DNA of 22,418 bases from a virus: IMG/VR virus record IMGVR_UViG_3300007735_000489, positions 1 through 22,418 of that record; one strand, written 5' to 3'. Position numbers and translations under genes: made by a program. Shown piece by piece: positions 6,174 through 12,559 of this stretch (its first letter is position 1; each line of letters opens with the position of its first letter). The notes beneath the pieces were generated by a model. It saw only the letters and a program-made list of their open reading frames with translations, searched no databases and was not told where the DNA came from.

Positions 6174-8038
6174 TGGTTAAGGTTAAGTGGTTTCTTCTTC
6201 CTCTTCTTCTTCCTCCTCTCCTCTTCCTCTTCAGCAGGGGCAGGAGCAGCAGCACGGGCGTTCATCACGCTCTGCGGAGTCATCGTCCTGGGAGCTTCCT
6301 CGGCAGGCACAAGAGTCTTTGCAAGGGCAGAAAGGGTTTCCCTTTGTTCTTCCAGGGTCAGCGTCAAGAAAGCCTCGTTTTGGTCAATGGCAGTACGAAT
6401 CAAAGACTCCAACTCAAAGTGAAGGATGGCCTTCCATTTGGGAACAAGACCCGTAGAAACCAACGCCAAGACATCTTTGGTGTCAAGGTTGAATAACGGG
6501 TCGGCCTGAACCGCCAACTTCATAATCGCTGATTTCTCCTCTTGAATGGGGAATCGGGTCTCCAAATACTGTTGCGCCAACATCGCCTTGCTGAAGGTCG
6601 GAGCCTTCTCAATTTCAGCGGTCAATTCAGCATCGGTACGCATCTCAAAGTTCTGCGGATACCTTACCGCAGGCATCGCAAAGCCTTCGCCATACCGCAT
6701 CACCCCGATGGTGCTGATAGCGAACTCAAAGTCGTGGAAGACCGTGTTGGCAAAGCGGAGCAGGAAGGAATACAACTCCTCCCTGTCAATGGCCTTCCCT
6801 GTGGCAGTCTCACGGCCCGAAATCTTCTCGTTGTTCATTACATCAATGGACAACAACTCAAAGGCCATCTGAATGTTGGTAATGACCTGCTTGTTCAAGA
6901 AGTCAAGGATTTGTGGATCCAAGTCAATGAACCCGGCAGGCGGGATGTTCACCTTCGTCTCTACCTCGGTGGTAAAGCGATTCGGGGTCTGCACTTGATA
7001 GACCGACATCGGCCCGAACATCCGTTTCGTTCCCGATCCACCGCAGTTTGAACAAGCAATCGCCACCTTCTCCTCAAAGCCCAAAGCCTCCTCAACCTGC
7101 CCGGAGCCATTGCACTTGTCGCACTCGTCCACATACTCCCACTTCTGCAAGAAAGCGTGGCTGTACTTGGACATCTGCAAGGTGCTGAAATCGCACACCG
7201 CTTGGTCTAACGCAGGGATGGCCGGGGTGTAGAAGGATTGGAAGTAGTAATCGCCTTGCTCCTGCACCGAAATACCGCCCAAACGAGTGCAGGGCAGTTT
7301 GTTCATATCGTGCTTGTAGTAAAGCTCAATCTCAAACTCGTAATCGGCCTTCTTGCCCACCTGCTTGGCTATCTGAATCTCGTTCTTGTCAAAGATGAAG
7401 AATACGAGACCATCGTCCGTCTTGGTACGGCCATTCTCCACCTCCGAGCCGTAATCAGCCTTAATGATGGCGTACTCGTTCTCCTTCCAGGCCCAAACAC
7501 GCTTGGAGTGAAAGCAATGGGCTACCGGGGTGGTTTCAACGGTATCGTTGAATGTGCCATCCTCAAAGTATTGCAGATTCGCAGGCATAATCGCCAAGAC
7601 CGCGTTGGGGTCGGTCAAGGTCATAAAGCTCACAATCTGCTGAAAGTAGTTCTCCAAAGAGCCAAAACGAGGGTAGTCCTCGGTGAAATACCGCTCTACG
7701 GACGCATCTTCAAACCGCATCTCGTAGTTCTGGCGGTTCCAAACACGCCCCGCAATGTTCACGGCCTTGTGGAAGTAAGGCACGGTGATAGGCTTGTAGA
7801 TGTTCTTTCGGTAGTTGAACTCGTGGGGAAGCTCGTTGGGAGCCTTCTCCTTGAACAACTTTTCGGGAAAGGCATCGTAATCGGAGTGAATCCGAAGCCT
7901 CATCTCCATTTCTACGCAAGCCTTGTAGGTTGGGTAGAAGTCAGGAATGTAGAATTTGTCGGACTTTTTCTTCACTTCGTACTTCTTGTACTCGGCAATG
8001 ATATGGTCTAACAAGGGCTTGACCTGTTCGGTTGTCAT
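6170..8038 (-). CDS. Portal protein with inserted DnaJ-like cysteine motif
   Basis: This 622-residue protein has the length and layout of phage portal proteins, which form the dodecameric DNA entry ring of the head. It sits directly before an SPP1 gp7-like minor head protein, the standard order. Aromatic-rich residues 75-150 and the helix at 370-450 (IDLDPQILDFLNKQVITNIQMAF, EKISGRETATGKAIDREEL, given here in parts) fit the portal core and stem. Residues 306-335 contain CDKCNGSG and CSNCGGSG, two CxxCxGxG units like the zinc-binding repeats of DnaJ, which is unusual in a portal. The C-terminus has a Glu run followed by an Arg/Lys-rich run (about 598-617). Its TGA overlaps the next ATG. Portal identity is inferred from length, pattern and position. 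Confidence 0.8.
   Translation of the reverse strand: MTTEQVKPLLDHIIAEYKKYEVKKKSDKFYIPDFYPTYKACVEMEMRLRIHSDYDAFPEKLFKEKAPNELPHEFNYRKNIYKPITVPYFHKAVNIAGRVWNRQNYEMRFEDASVERYFTEDYPRFGSLENYFQQIVSFMTLTDPNAVLAIMPANLQYFEDGTFNDTVETTPVAHCFHSKRVWAWKENEYAIIKADYGSEVENGRTKTDDGLVFFIFDKNEIQIAKQVGKKADYEFEIELYYKHDMNKLPCTRLGGISVQEQGDYYFQSFYTPAIPALDQAVCDFSTLQMSKYSHAFLQKWEYVDECDKCNGSGQVEEALGFEEKVAIACSNCGGSGTKRMFGPMSVYQVQTPNRFTTEVETKVNIPPAGFIDLDPQILDFLNKQVITNIQMAFELLSIDVMNNEKISGRETATGKAIDREELYSFLLRFANTVFHDFEFAISTIGVMRYGEGFAMPAVRYPQNFEMRTDAELTAEIEKAPTFSKAMLAQQYLETRFPIQEEKSAIMKLAVQADPLFNLDTKDVLALVSTGLVPKWKAILHFELESLIRTAIDQNEAFLTLTLEEQRETLSALAKTLVPAEEAPRTMTPQSVMNARAAAPAPAEEEEERRKKKRKKKPLNLNQ
6187..6243 (-). repeat. 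Purine-rich low-complexity tract at the portal C-terminus
   Basis: On the minus strand this stretch is almost all A and G, dominated by GAA, GAG, AGG and AAG triplets, and encodes a short run of Glu followed by Arg/Lys. It is within the portal reading frame. The complementary strand would encode a Ser/Pro run, which is an artefact. Confidence 0.6.
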
Positions 8039-8090
8039 AACTATCGCTTTTTACCGCCTCTGCACTTACACATTGGGATGGAGTTTATGC

Positions 8091-8756
8091 TTACAAAGTT
8101 AAGCAATCACCACGACCAATTACTATTGACTTAGCCGCCTCAAGCAGCTTAATCTTGTTCTCAATGCCTTTAGTCCAATTTGCGTGATACATCAATACGT
8201 CTTTAGGAAGGCTTAAATTAGGATTCCCAACGCCATCCCAACCATTGCCGGTTTGACCTATGGTGTAATACCTTTCTGGAAGAAGAATGTGACCATAGTT
8301 CATCTCTGCAAGGGCCGCATTTAAGGATGGTTGGTCACAGTTAAAGCGAGTCCCCGTCATTGCGATGGTGCGACTTATCAATTCCAAAACCTTGTCCGTC
8401 TTTCTGCAAACGAAAAAGCCATTACAAGCCTGTCCACTCGGATGGTCTTTTTGAATGGCAAAATCCTTGTCACCCAAAAGGTTTGTTAAGTCGTGCCGTA
8501 TCGGGCCAAAGAACTCAATGTCAATATCGCAATGCAAGAATAGGTCATTGTAATTGAGAGCCTGCAACGCATCAAGAATGTTTATCATCCTCCTCTTCAT
8601 TGAGTCAGCCCATCCATCCTCAAAATACTCCCCGGTCTTGCAGTCCTGCGGAATACACCTTACTTCCAGGTTCATTCCATCTTCAAAAGGAAAAGAACCA
8701 AGAAAATAAGGGGCAAGCGATTTGTGACTTTCGGTTATGCAGGAAAAGACTTTCAT
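8091..8756 (-). CDS. GT77-like nucleotide-sugar glycosyltransferase
   Basis: This 221-residue protein begins MKVFSCITESH and has LFLHCDIDIEFFGPI at residues 72-86, with DID (77-79) as the DxD. FNCDQPSLNAALAE (138-151) and LMYHANWTKGIENKIKLL (188-205) follow, as in the nucleotide-diphospho-sugar transferase family of GT77-type enzymes, where the DQ-x-x-x-N segment and the late His complete the active site. It is the last gene of the cassette, starting at TAATG with the methyltransferase and ending just inside the next promoter core. It is cytoplasmic with no membrane segment. Donor and acceptor are unknown. Confidence 0.8.
   Translation of the reverse strand: MKVFSCITESHKSLAPYFLGSFPFEDGMNLEVRCIPQDCKTGEYFEDGWADSMKRRMINILDALQALNYNDLFLHCDIDIEFFGPIRHDLTNLLGDKDFAIQKDHPSGQACNGFFVCRKTDKVLELISRTIAMTGTRFNCDQPSLNAALAEMNYGHILLPERYYTIGQTGNGWDGVGNPNLSLPKDVLMYHANWTKGIENKIKLLEAAKSIVIGRGDCLTL
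8094..8101 (-). promoter_or_regulatory. Bacteroidota-type promoter core for the portal gene
   Basis: The minus strand reads TAACTTTG, a full TAnnTTTG match that overlaps the last codons of the GT77-like gene, with a TTG 15 bases upstream. It gives a leader of about 50 bases before the portal ATG at 8038. The stretch 8039-8090 holds no other gene or clear hairpin. Confidence 0.42.
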
Positions 8757-9382
8757 TAGGAGTTTGCTTTAATGCGTCTTATGATGGCTATGTTGTTGTC
8801 GTATTGGTTCTTGTCGCTCGGCATAGATACAATGTAGTACGCAAAAGATAGAGCCTCACTCATTTGGTCAAGGGATTGAACATACAGGCTCTTAGCGTAA
8901 TTGGTGATGTCCTCAATAACGTAAAGGCCATCGTCTTTCAATTTATGGATTGAGTTTCTCAAAAAAGTCATATTTGCGCTATGCTCATGTAGGCCATCGT
9001 CTATGATAATGTCAAACTGAACCTTATTGAGAGCCTTATTCTTCCACATTGCCTTGATTTTCTCATCGCTTTGTTGGTCGCAGTAGAAAGTCTTTATTCT
9101 TTCATCGTCTTGAAATAAGGACGATTCGTCAATGTCAGCACCATACAAGTTGGCAAAAGGGAAATACTTTGCCCAAGCCTTTAAGGAAGCACCGGGTATT
9201 CCATTTGCCCCCATATTACAAGGTATGTCCAAATTTGAAGTACCAATGCCTAACTCAAAGATATTCAGTTGTTTATCTCTAAGATGCCCAAACAACACCG
9301 AGTAGATTTCGGTGTAGTTATGCCAAGACCCACCCCTATCGCTCCCATTGGAGGTCATTAAATTACAGAGTTCAGTTTTCAT
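8756..9382 (-). CDS. SAM-dependent sugar O-methyltransferase (MycE/TylE-like)
   Basis: This protein has 208 residues from ATG 9382. I chose that start because it gives an 11-base overlap with the previous gene, whereas the longest frame starts 66 bases further upstream inside that gene. Residues 14-47 (SDRGG, HNYTEIY, then FELGIGTSN) and 67-85 (SLKAWAKYFP, LYGADID) follow the macrocin-type O-methyltransferase pattern. FDIIIDDGLHEH (123-134) provides the metal-binding aspartates and the catalytic histidine region, and LYVIEDI (153-159) closes the Rossmann core. Such enzymes methylate hydroxyls of deoxysugars using S-adenosylmethionine. In this cassette it probably caps a glycan. It joins the next gene at TAATG. 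Confidence 0.82.
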   Translation of the reverse strand: MKTELCNLMTSNGSDRGGSWHNYTEIYSVLFGHLRDKQLNIFELGIGTSNLDIPCNMGANGIPGASLKAWAKYFPFANLYGADIDESSLFQDDERIKTFYCDQQSDEKIKAMWKNKALNKVQFDIIIDDGLHEHSANMTFLRNSIHKLKDDGLYVIEDITNYAKSLYVQSLDQMSEALSFAYYIVSMPSDKNQYDNNIAIIRRIKANS

Positions 9383-10229
9383 TCTTAATGTGGCTTTTGA
9401 TTTTTGAATAAATGGTGTACTCCGAAGCATACTTGCGAACCCACGCATTCATCTGCTCAATAATGAGTTGTGGTGAAATAGATGCAATAATACCACCTAT
9501 CTCCTCCTTTGCCGTAATGGCTTTGGTGTAATACCTTAGATTCAACGCAAAGGGGATATGCTCAAGAACGTCGGGCGCACCCACATAAATCGGGATGGCC
9601 CGGCAGAGAATCGCGTCAATAATCTTGTCGGAGATGTAGCCCTGCCAAATGCCGTTCTCCATACACACCGAATAGCGGTACGGAATAAGGCCGTCAGCCT
9701 TGTTTTGCAACTCGCCCTTACCAAGACCAAGGCCACGCCCATAGACATCGGCATAGGCCGTCTGTGCAAGTTCACGGGCCAATTTAACGCGGTTCAAGTA
9801 GAATCCGTGGGAGATGCCACTCGTCACCATACTCAGCACCCGGCTCTTGCTGTCGGCAATGGAGTCCTTTAAGTAATCCGTGAGAGGCCCATCCATATGG
9901 TAGAACATCCCGCAGGGGAAGCCAACCAGGTTGCCCTTAATGCCGTAGGTGCTTGGGTGAGCGCAGGTGTAAACGGTGGAGCAGTACGATCCGATATTGC
10001 GGTCAAAGAAATCGTGGTCGGGTGGCTCTTGAATGAATCCGATAACCTTTTCCTTCGGTACGCGAGGCTCTGCGCCTTTCTTATCGTTGAACACCACAAG
10101 CCAATCGTAGGAATCGTCATCCACGAACCGAATGCCGTCCGATTCCTTCCAGAGTGACTGCTCCATAATCCTGCGGTTCAAGGAGGCAGAATCAGTCCAA
10201 TTACAAATCGCTCTTACCTTAATGCTCAT
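9372..10229 (-). CDS. Family 10-like (fucosyltransferase-type) glycosyltransferase
   Basis: This 285-residue protein carries the GT10 C-terminal signature: IPYRYSVCMENG (about 182-193), YISDKIIDAILCRAIPIYVG (198-217), then APDVLEHIP. In GT10 enzymes this region binds GDP-fucose. The N-terminal half (DWLVVFND, KVIGFIQEPP, VYTCAHPS) fits the acceptor-side domain. These enzymes are GT-B fold and metal-independent, which agrees with the lack of a DxD. GT10 enzymes can use other donors in bacteria, so fucose is likely but not certain. It begins one base after the previous stop and overlaps the methyltransferase by 11 bases. Confidence 0.85.
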   Translation of the reverse strand: MSIKVRAICNWTDSASLNRRIMEQSLWKESDGIRFVDDDSYDWLVVFNDKKGAEPRVPKEKVIGFIQEPPDHDFFDRNIGSYCSTVYTCAHPSTYGIKGNLVGFPCGMFYHMDGPLTDYLKDSIADSKSRVLSMVTSGISHGFYLNRVKLARELAQTAYADVYGRGLGLGKGELQNKADGLIPYRYSVCMENGIWQGYISDKIIDAILCRAIPIYVGAPDVLEHIPFALNLRYYTKAITAKEEIGGIIASISPQLIIEQMNAWVRKYASEYTIYSKIKSHIKNEN

Positions 10230-10230
10230 A

Positions 10231-10887
10231 TCAGAAGTTTTCAGGGATACAGCTCACAAAAGAACGCTGAATCAGTTTGTGGTTTCGCACATTGGTCTTA
10301 TACAGGTTCTTGTTGGCATAAAAACGAACCCTGTCCTCGTCATCGTGCTTAATGGTGCTGATACCGTTATGAAAGGCTTTTTGCTCAAATCCTTGAGCCT
10401 CAATGCGCCAATAGAAGTCCACATCGTCAAATCCCCAACCATCCACCACCTCGTTGTAACCGCGAACCCTGCTGAACAATTCCTTCCACACCATACAACA
10501 TCCCGTCCCATCTCCAAACCCCCAACCGGTCACAAACGAACCTCCTGCCATAACCTTCTGCCTGTGGTAGTTTACAAAGGATGGATTCGTCATCAAAGCG
10601 TCAGCGTCCATAAAAAGAAAGGTGTCTGCCTTCGGGGAAGATGCCAAGGCTCCCAAATTCCTTGCGTGGCTCAAATTAAAACCTTCCGCATCGTGCCTTA
10701 CGGCCCGAACCCGGTGGTCGCACAATTCCTCTACATAGTCTGCGCTCTTATCGGGATCCCCATAATCCACCACGATAATCTCATAGTTGTCACCGACCTG
10801 GCTCGTCCAAGTGGGCAATGCCTCCTCCAAGTGGTGCATACGGCCCTTGCAGGTGGTTATGATTGAGATAAATCCCTCTAATTCCAT
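10231..10887 (-). CDS. Family 2-like glycosyltransferase
   Basis: This 218-residue protein has the standard GT2 order: FISIITTCKGRMHHLEEAL at the N-terminus, YEIIVVDYGDPD around residue 35, NLSHARNLGA at about 71-80, LFMDADAL at 91-98 (DAD is the DxD motif), and GWGFDDVDFYWR at 150-161, like the GWG-E-D segment of galactosyltransferase-type GT2/GT7 enzymes. Length is usual for a compact GT-A domain, and no membrane anchor is present. It starts inside the preceding glycosyltransferase gene (10-base overlap) and stops one base before the next start, so it is translated as part of the cassette. The sugar and acceptor are unknown. Confidence 0.9.
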   Translation of the reverse strand: MELEGFISIITTCKGRMHHLEEALPTWTSQVGDNYEIIVVDYGDPDKSADYVEELCDHRVRAVRHDAEGFNLSHARNLGALASSPKADTFLFMDADALMTNPSFVNYHRQKVMAGGSFVTGWGFGDGTGCCMVWKELFSRVRGYNEVVDGWGFDDVDFYWRIEAQGFEQKAFHNGISTIKHDDEDRVRFYANKNLYKTNVRNHKLIQRSFVSCIPENF

Positions 10888-11828
10888 CGTATGAGCTGCT
10901 TTTGTTGCCCTGCGTGTTTTTGCCTAACAAGAGTATGCCATTTGTATTCGTGGGTCAATCCGAGATTAGCGTGGTATTGACCTAAAAGGTTGCAAGCCAT
11001 TTCCCAAGCCGAGTTATGCGTGAATCCTTCTCCTCCGTAAAGGCCAAGAATGTAATAATTTTCGTAAACCCATTTCACAATCTTACCCGTCATTGAATTG
11101 CGAAACTGAAAGTAAACGGGATTCAATCCACACCAAGGGTCAATGCGAAATTGAGCGCAGGCGATGTTGAACGCAAGTTCATCGGGGTAAGTGCCTCCCC
11201 ACGGCATCTTCAGCTTCGCTATCGGGATCCCGTTGTCAATGTTGTCTCTTACCTGCTCAAAGAACTCGGTGAGTTTCTTCCCCTTACGCAAGAACATAAA
11301 TGAGCTGTTTATAGCCGTGACCATTGCATCATCAGGCAGTTCGTGGTATTCCCAAATGGTGTCAAGCGTAGCCCATTGCATTTCTGGGAAGTCATGGCCA
11401 TTCTGCTTTAGGTTGGCCATTGGAGTTCTGCCTTCCGGGTCAGTCCAAGAAGCGGTTTGAGAAAAGAAGTGTTGGTCTTTTGGCAATGCCAACATCCTTT
11501 CAACCAAAGGCTTTAATGACTTGAGCGCAATGCCGTCAATGTCAAAGTAAAGGCTGTTGTCAAAGGCCATATACTTGTCAATTCGGGTCTTTGCTCTGCC
11601 AGGGCTGAATATCCTTCCATCAATGTAAAGGTCATCTCGGTCAATCAAGTCAATTTGGTTGAATACCCAATACTTGTGGCCTATCAGCACGTCCTTGCTG
11701 TCGCATATCAACTGAATCGGAATGTCATTGTCAAAGTGTTTGACCGATAGGGCGAAGTTGTACGCCATTTCGTGATAGGCCGCCTTTCCAAAAGCCATTA
11801 TCACTATGCCTGTTGTTTGTTCACTCAT
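10878..11828 (-). CDS. Glycosyltransferase, GT-A type, first gene of the cassette
   Basis: This 316-residue protein begins with a beta strand and hydrophobic core (TTGIVIMAFGKAAY) and has LYFDIDGIAL at residues 93-102, where DID (96-98) matches the DxD motif that binds metal and nucleotide sugar in GT-A glycosyltransferases. GGTYPDELAFNIA (about 225-237) resembles the acceptor-side segment of GT8-like enzymes. The C-terminus is basic with aromatic residues. There is no signal peptide or membrane segment, so it should act in the cytoplasm. It has its own promoter core and overlaps the next gene by 10 bases. The donor sugar and target cannot be read from sequence; the exact GT family is uncertain. 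Confidence 0.75.
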   Translation of the reverse strand: MSEQTTGIVIMAFGKAAYHEMAYNFALSVKHFDNDIPIQLICDSKDVLIGHKYWVFNQIDLIDRDDLYIDGRIFSPGRAKTRIDKYMAFDNSLYFDIDGIALKSLKPLVERMLALPKDQHFFSQTASWTDPEGRTPMANLKQNGHDFPEMQWATLDTIWEYHELPDDAMVTAINSSFMFLRKGKKLTEFFEQVRDNIDNGIPIAKLKMPWGGTYPDELAFNIACAQFRIDPWCGLNPVYFQFRNSMTGKIVKWVYENYYILGLYGGEGFTHNSAWEMACNLLGQYHANLGLTHEYKWHTLVRQKHAGQQKQLIRWN

Positions 11829-11833
11829 TTGTG

Positions 11834-11841
11834 CAAATATA
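11834..11841 (-). promoter_or_regulatory. Bacteroidota-type promoter core for the glycosylation cassette
   Basis: The minus strand reads TATATTTG, a full TAnnTTTG match, nine bases downstream of the preceding terminator's T tract. Only five bases (CACAA) separate it from ATG 11828, so a transcript from here would have almost no leader. No TTG -33 element is visible at normal spacing. Confidence 0.42.
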
Positions 11842-11850
11842 GGTCATTCC

Positions 11851-11881
11851 AAAAAAAATCCCCGACCATTGGCCGAGGATT
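11851..11881 (-). terminator. Rho-independent terminator after the 192-residue gene
   Basis: The minus strand has AATCCTCGGCC, loop AAT, then GGTCGGGGATT: an 11-pair stem with two G-T pairs, followed by six further T residues. It begins 20 bases after the stop of the 192-residue gene and separates it from the glycosyltransferase cassette. Confidence 0.88.
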
Positions 11882-11900
11882 CTTTTGCTTTACCGAGCAA

Positions 11901-12479
11901 TTACGCCCCGAAGATAGCGTCTGCGTTTGAAGGCGCAGGGTACTTCTGAGGCAGTTGGTCTGGGCCAAGGGAAGCACGAGCGGTGCAGTTGAACATCTGA
12001 AGCTCCTTGTTGGAAGCAGGGACATTCACAGGCAGACAAACGTAGTTCACGGGAAGAGTAATTACCATAACCTCGTTGGAGCCGCAGAGATAGAGAATCA
12101 ACCCTGTCACGCGCTTGTTGAGGGCGCGGTAAAAGTCAATGGTTCCATCCGTAGTGTTGGCATCCATCCAGGTGGCAGTAAAATCAAACCCGGCCAAGAG
12201 GCTTGTTGGGCCACATCCAACGGGATTGTCCACATCTACGGGAGATGCGTCAGGCACAGTTCCACGAATGTTCTTGATAATCTTGAGGTCTCCTGCGGCA
12301 ATAGCAGTAGCGTATTTTGCGCCATTGCTAAAATCGGCAGCAGTCGCAAAAGTTGCACCTGTACCGAAAGCGTCTTCCTCAAGAATACCTATCGCAGAAA
12401 TGCCTCCCCGATTGTATGAGCCACAAGCTACGAGTTCGTGGTCTGGTAAAGCGGAACAGCCATATTCTAAATAAGCCAT
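11901..12479 (-). CDS. Probable major tail tube protein
   Basis: This 192-residue protein is the short form of the paralogous pair and lacks the DUF1566-like domain. Alternating hydrophobic and polar stretches suggest a beta-rich subunit, with conserved cysteines shared with its paralogue (C8, the C of DNPVGC, NYVC and FNC). It has its own promoter core, a leader of about 60-65 bases, and ends 20 bases before a strong terminator. The only other such terminator in the window follows the major capsid gene. That expression layout suits a protein needed in hundreds of copies, and no other gene in the window is a better tail tube candidate. I did not recognise a named tail tube family, so the function is inferred from context. 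Confidence 0.55.
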   Translation of the reverse strand: MAYLEYGCSALPDHELVACGSYNRGGISAIGILEEDAFGTGATFATAADFSNGAKYATAIAAGDLKIIKNIRGTVPDASPVDVDNPVGCGPTSLLAGFDFTATWMDANTTDGTIDFYRALNKRVTGLILYLCGSNEVMVITLPVNYVCLPVNVPASNKELQMFNCTARASLGPDQLPQKYPAPSNADAIFGA

Positions 12480-12546
12480 TTGATTAAAATTGAAAGGATT
12501 TTGAGTTTGTCATTGGATGGCAGACAGGCCACATCGCACGATAGGG

Positions 12547-12554
12547 CAAAGATA
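12547..12554 (-). promoter_or_regulatory. Bacteroidota-type promoter core for the 192-residue gene
   Basis: The minus strand reads TATCTTTG, a full match to the TAnnTTTG -7 element, followed by CCCTAT. The 11 bases CTTTGCCCTAT are identical to the box before the 334-residue gene. It lies six bases after the upstream gene's stop and leaves a leader of roughly 60-65 bases before ATG 12479. I see no TTG -33 element at the usual distance. Confidence 0.5.
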
Positions 12555-12559
12555 ATACA

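Noticed and set aside
6187-6456. Plus-strand Ser-rich protein of 89 codons
   Set aside because: It is the complement of the Glu/Lys-coding purine tract at the portal C-terminus.
7238-8011. Plus-strand open frame of 257 codons opposite the portal gene
   Set aside because: It is a Leu/Val-rich shadow of the portal coding frame with no recognisable domain; all supported genes run on the other strand.
9383-9448. Longer N-terminus for the methyltransferase
   Set aside because: The extra 22 codons lie wholly within the previous gene and do not match the family; ATG 9382 gives a normal short overlap and the usual N-terminal layout.
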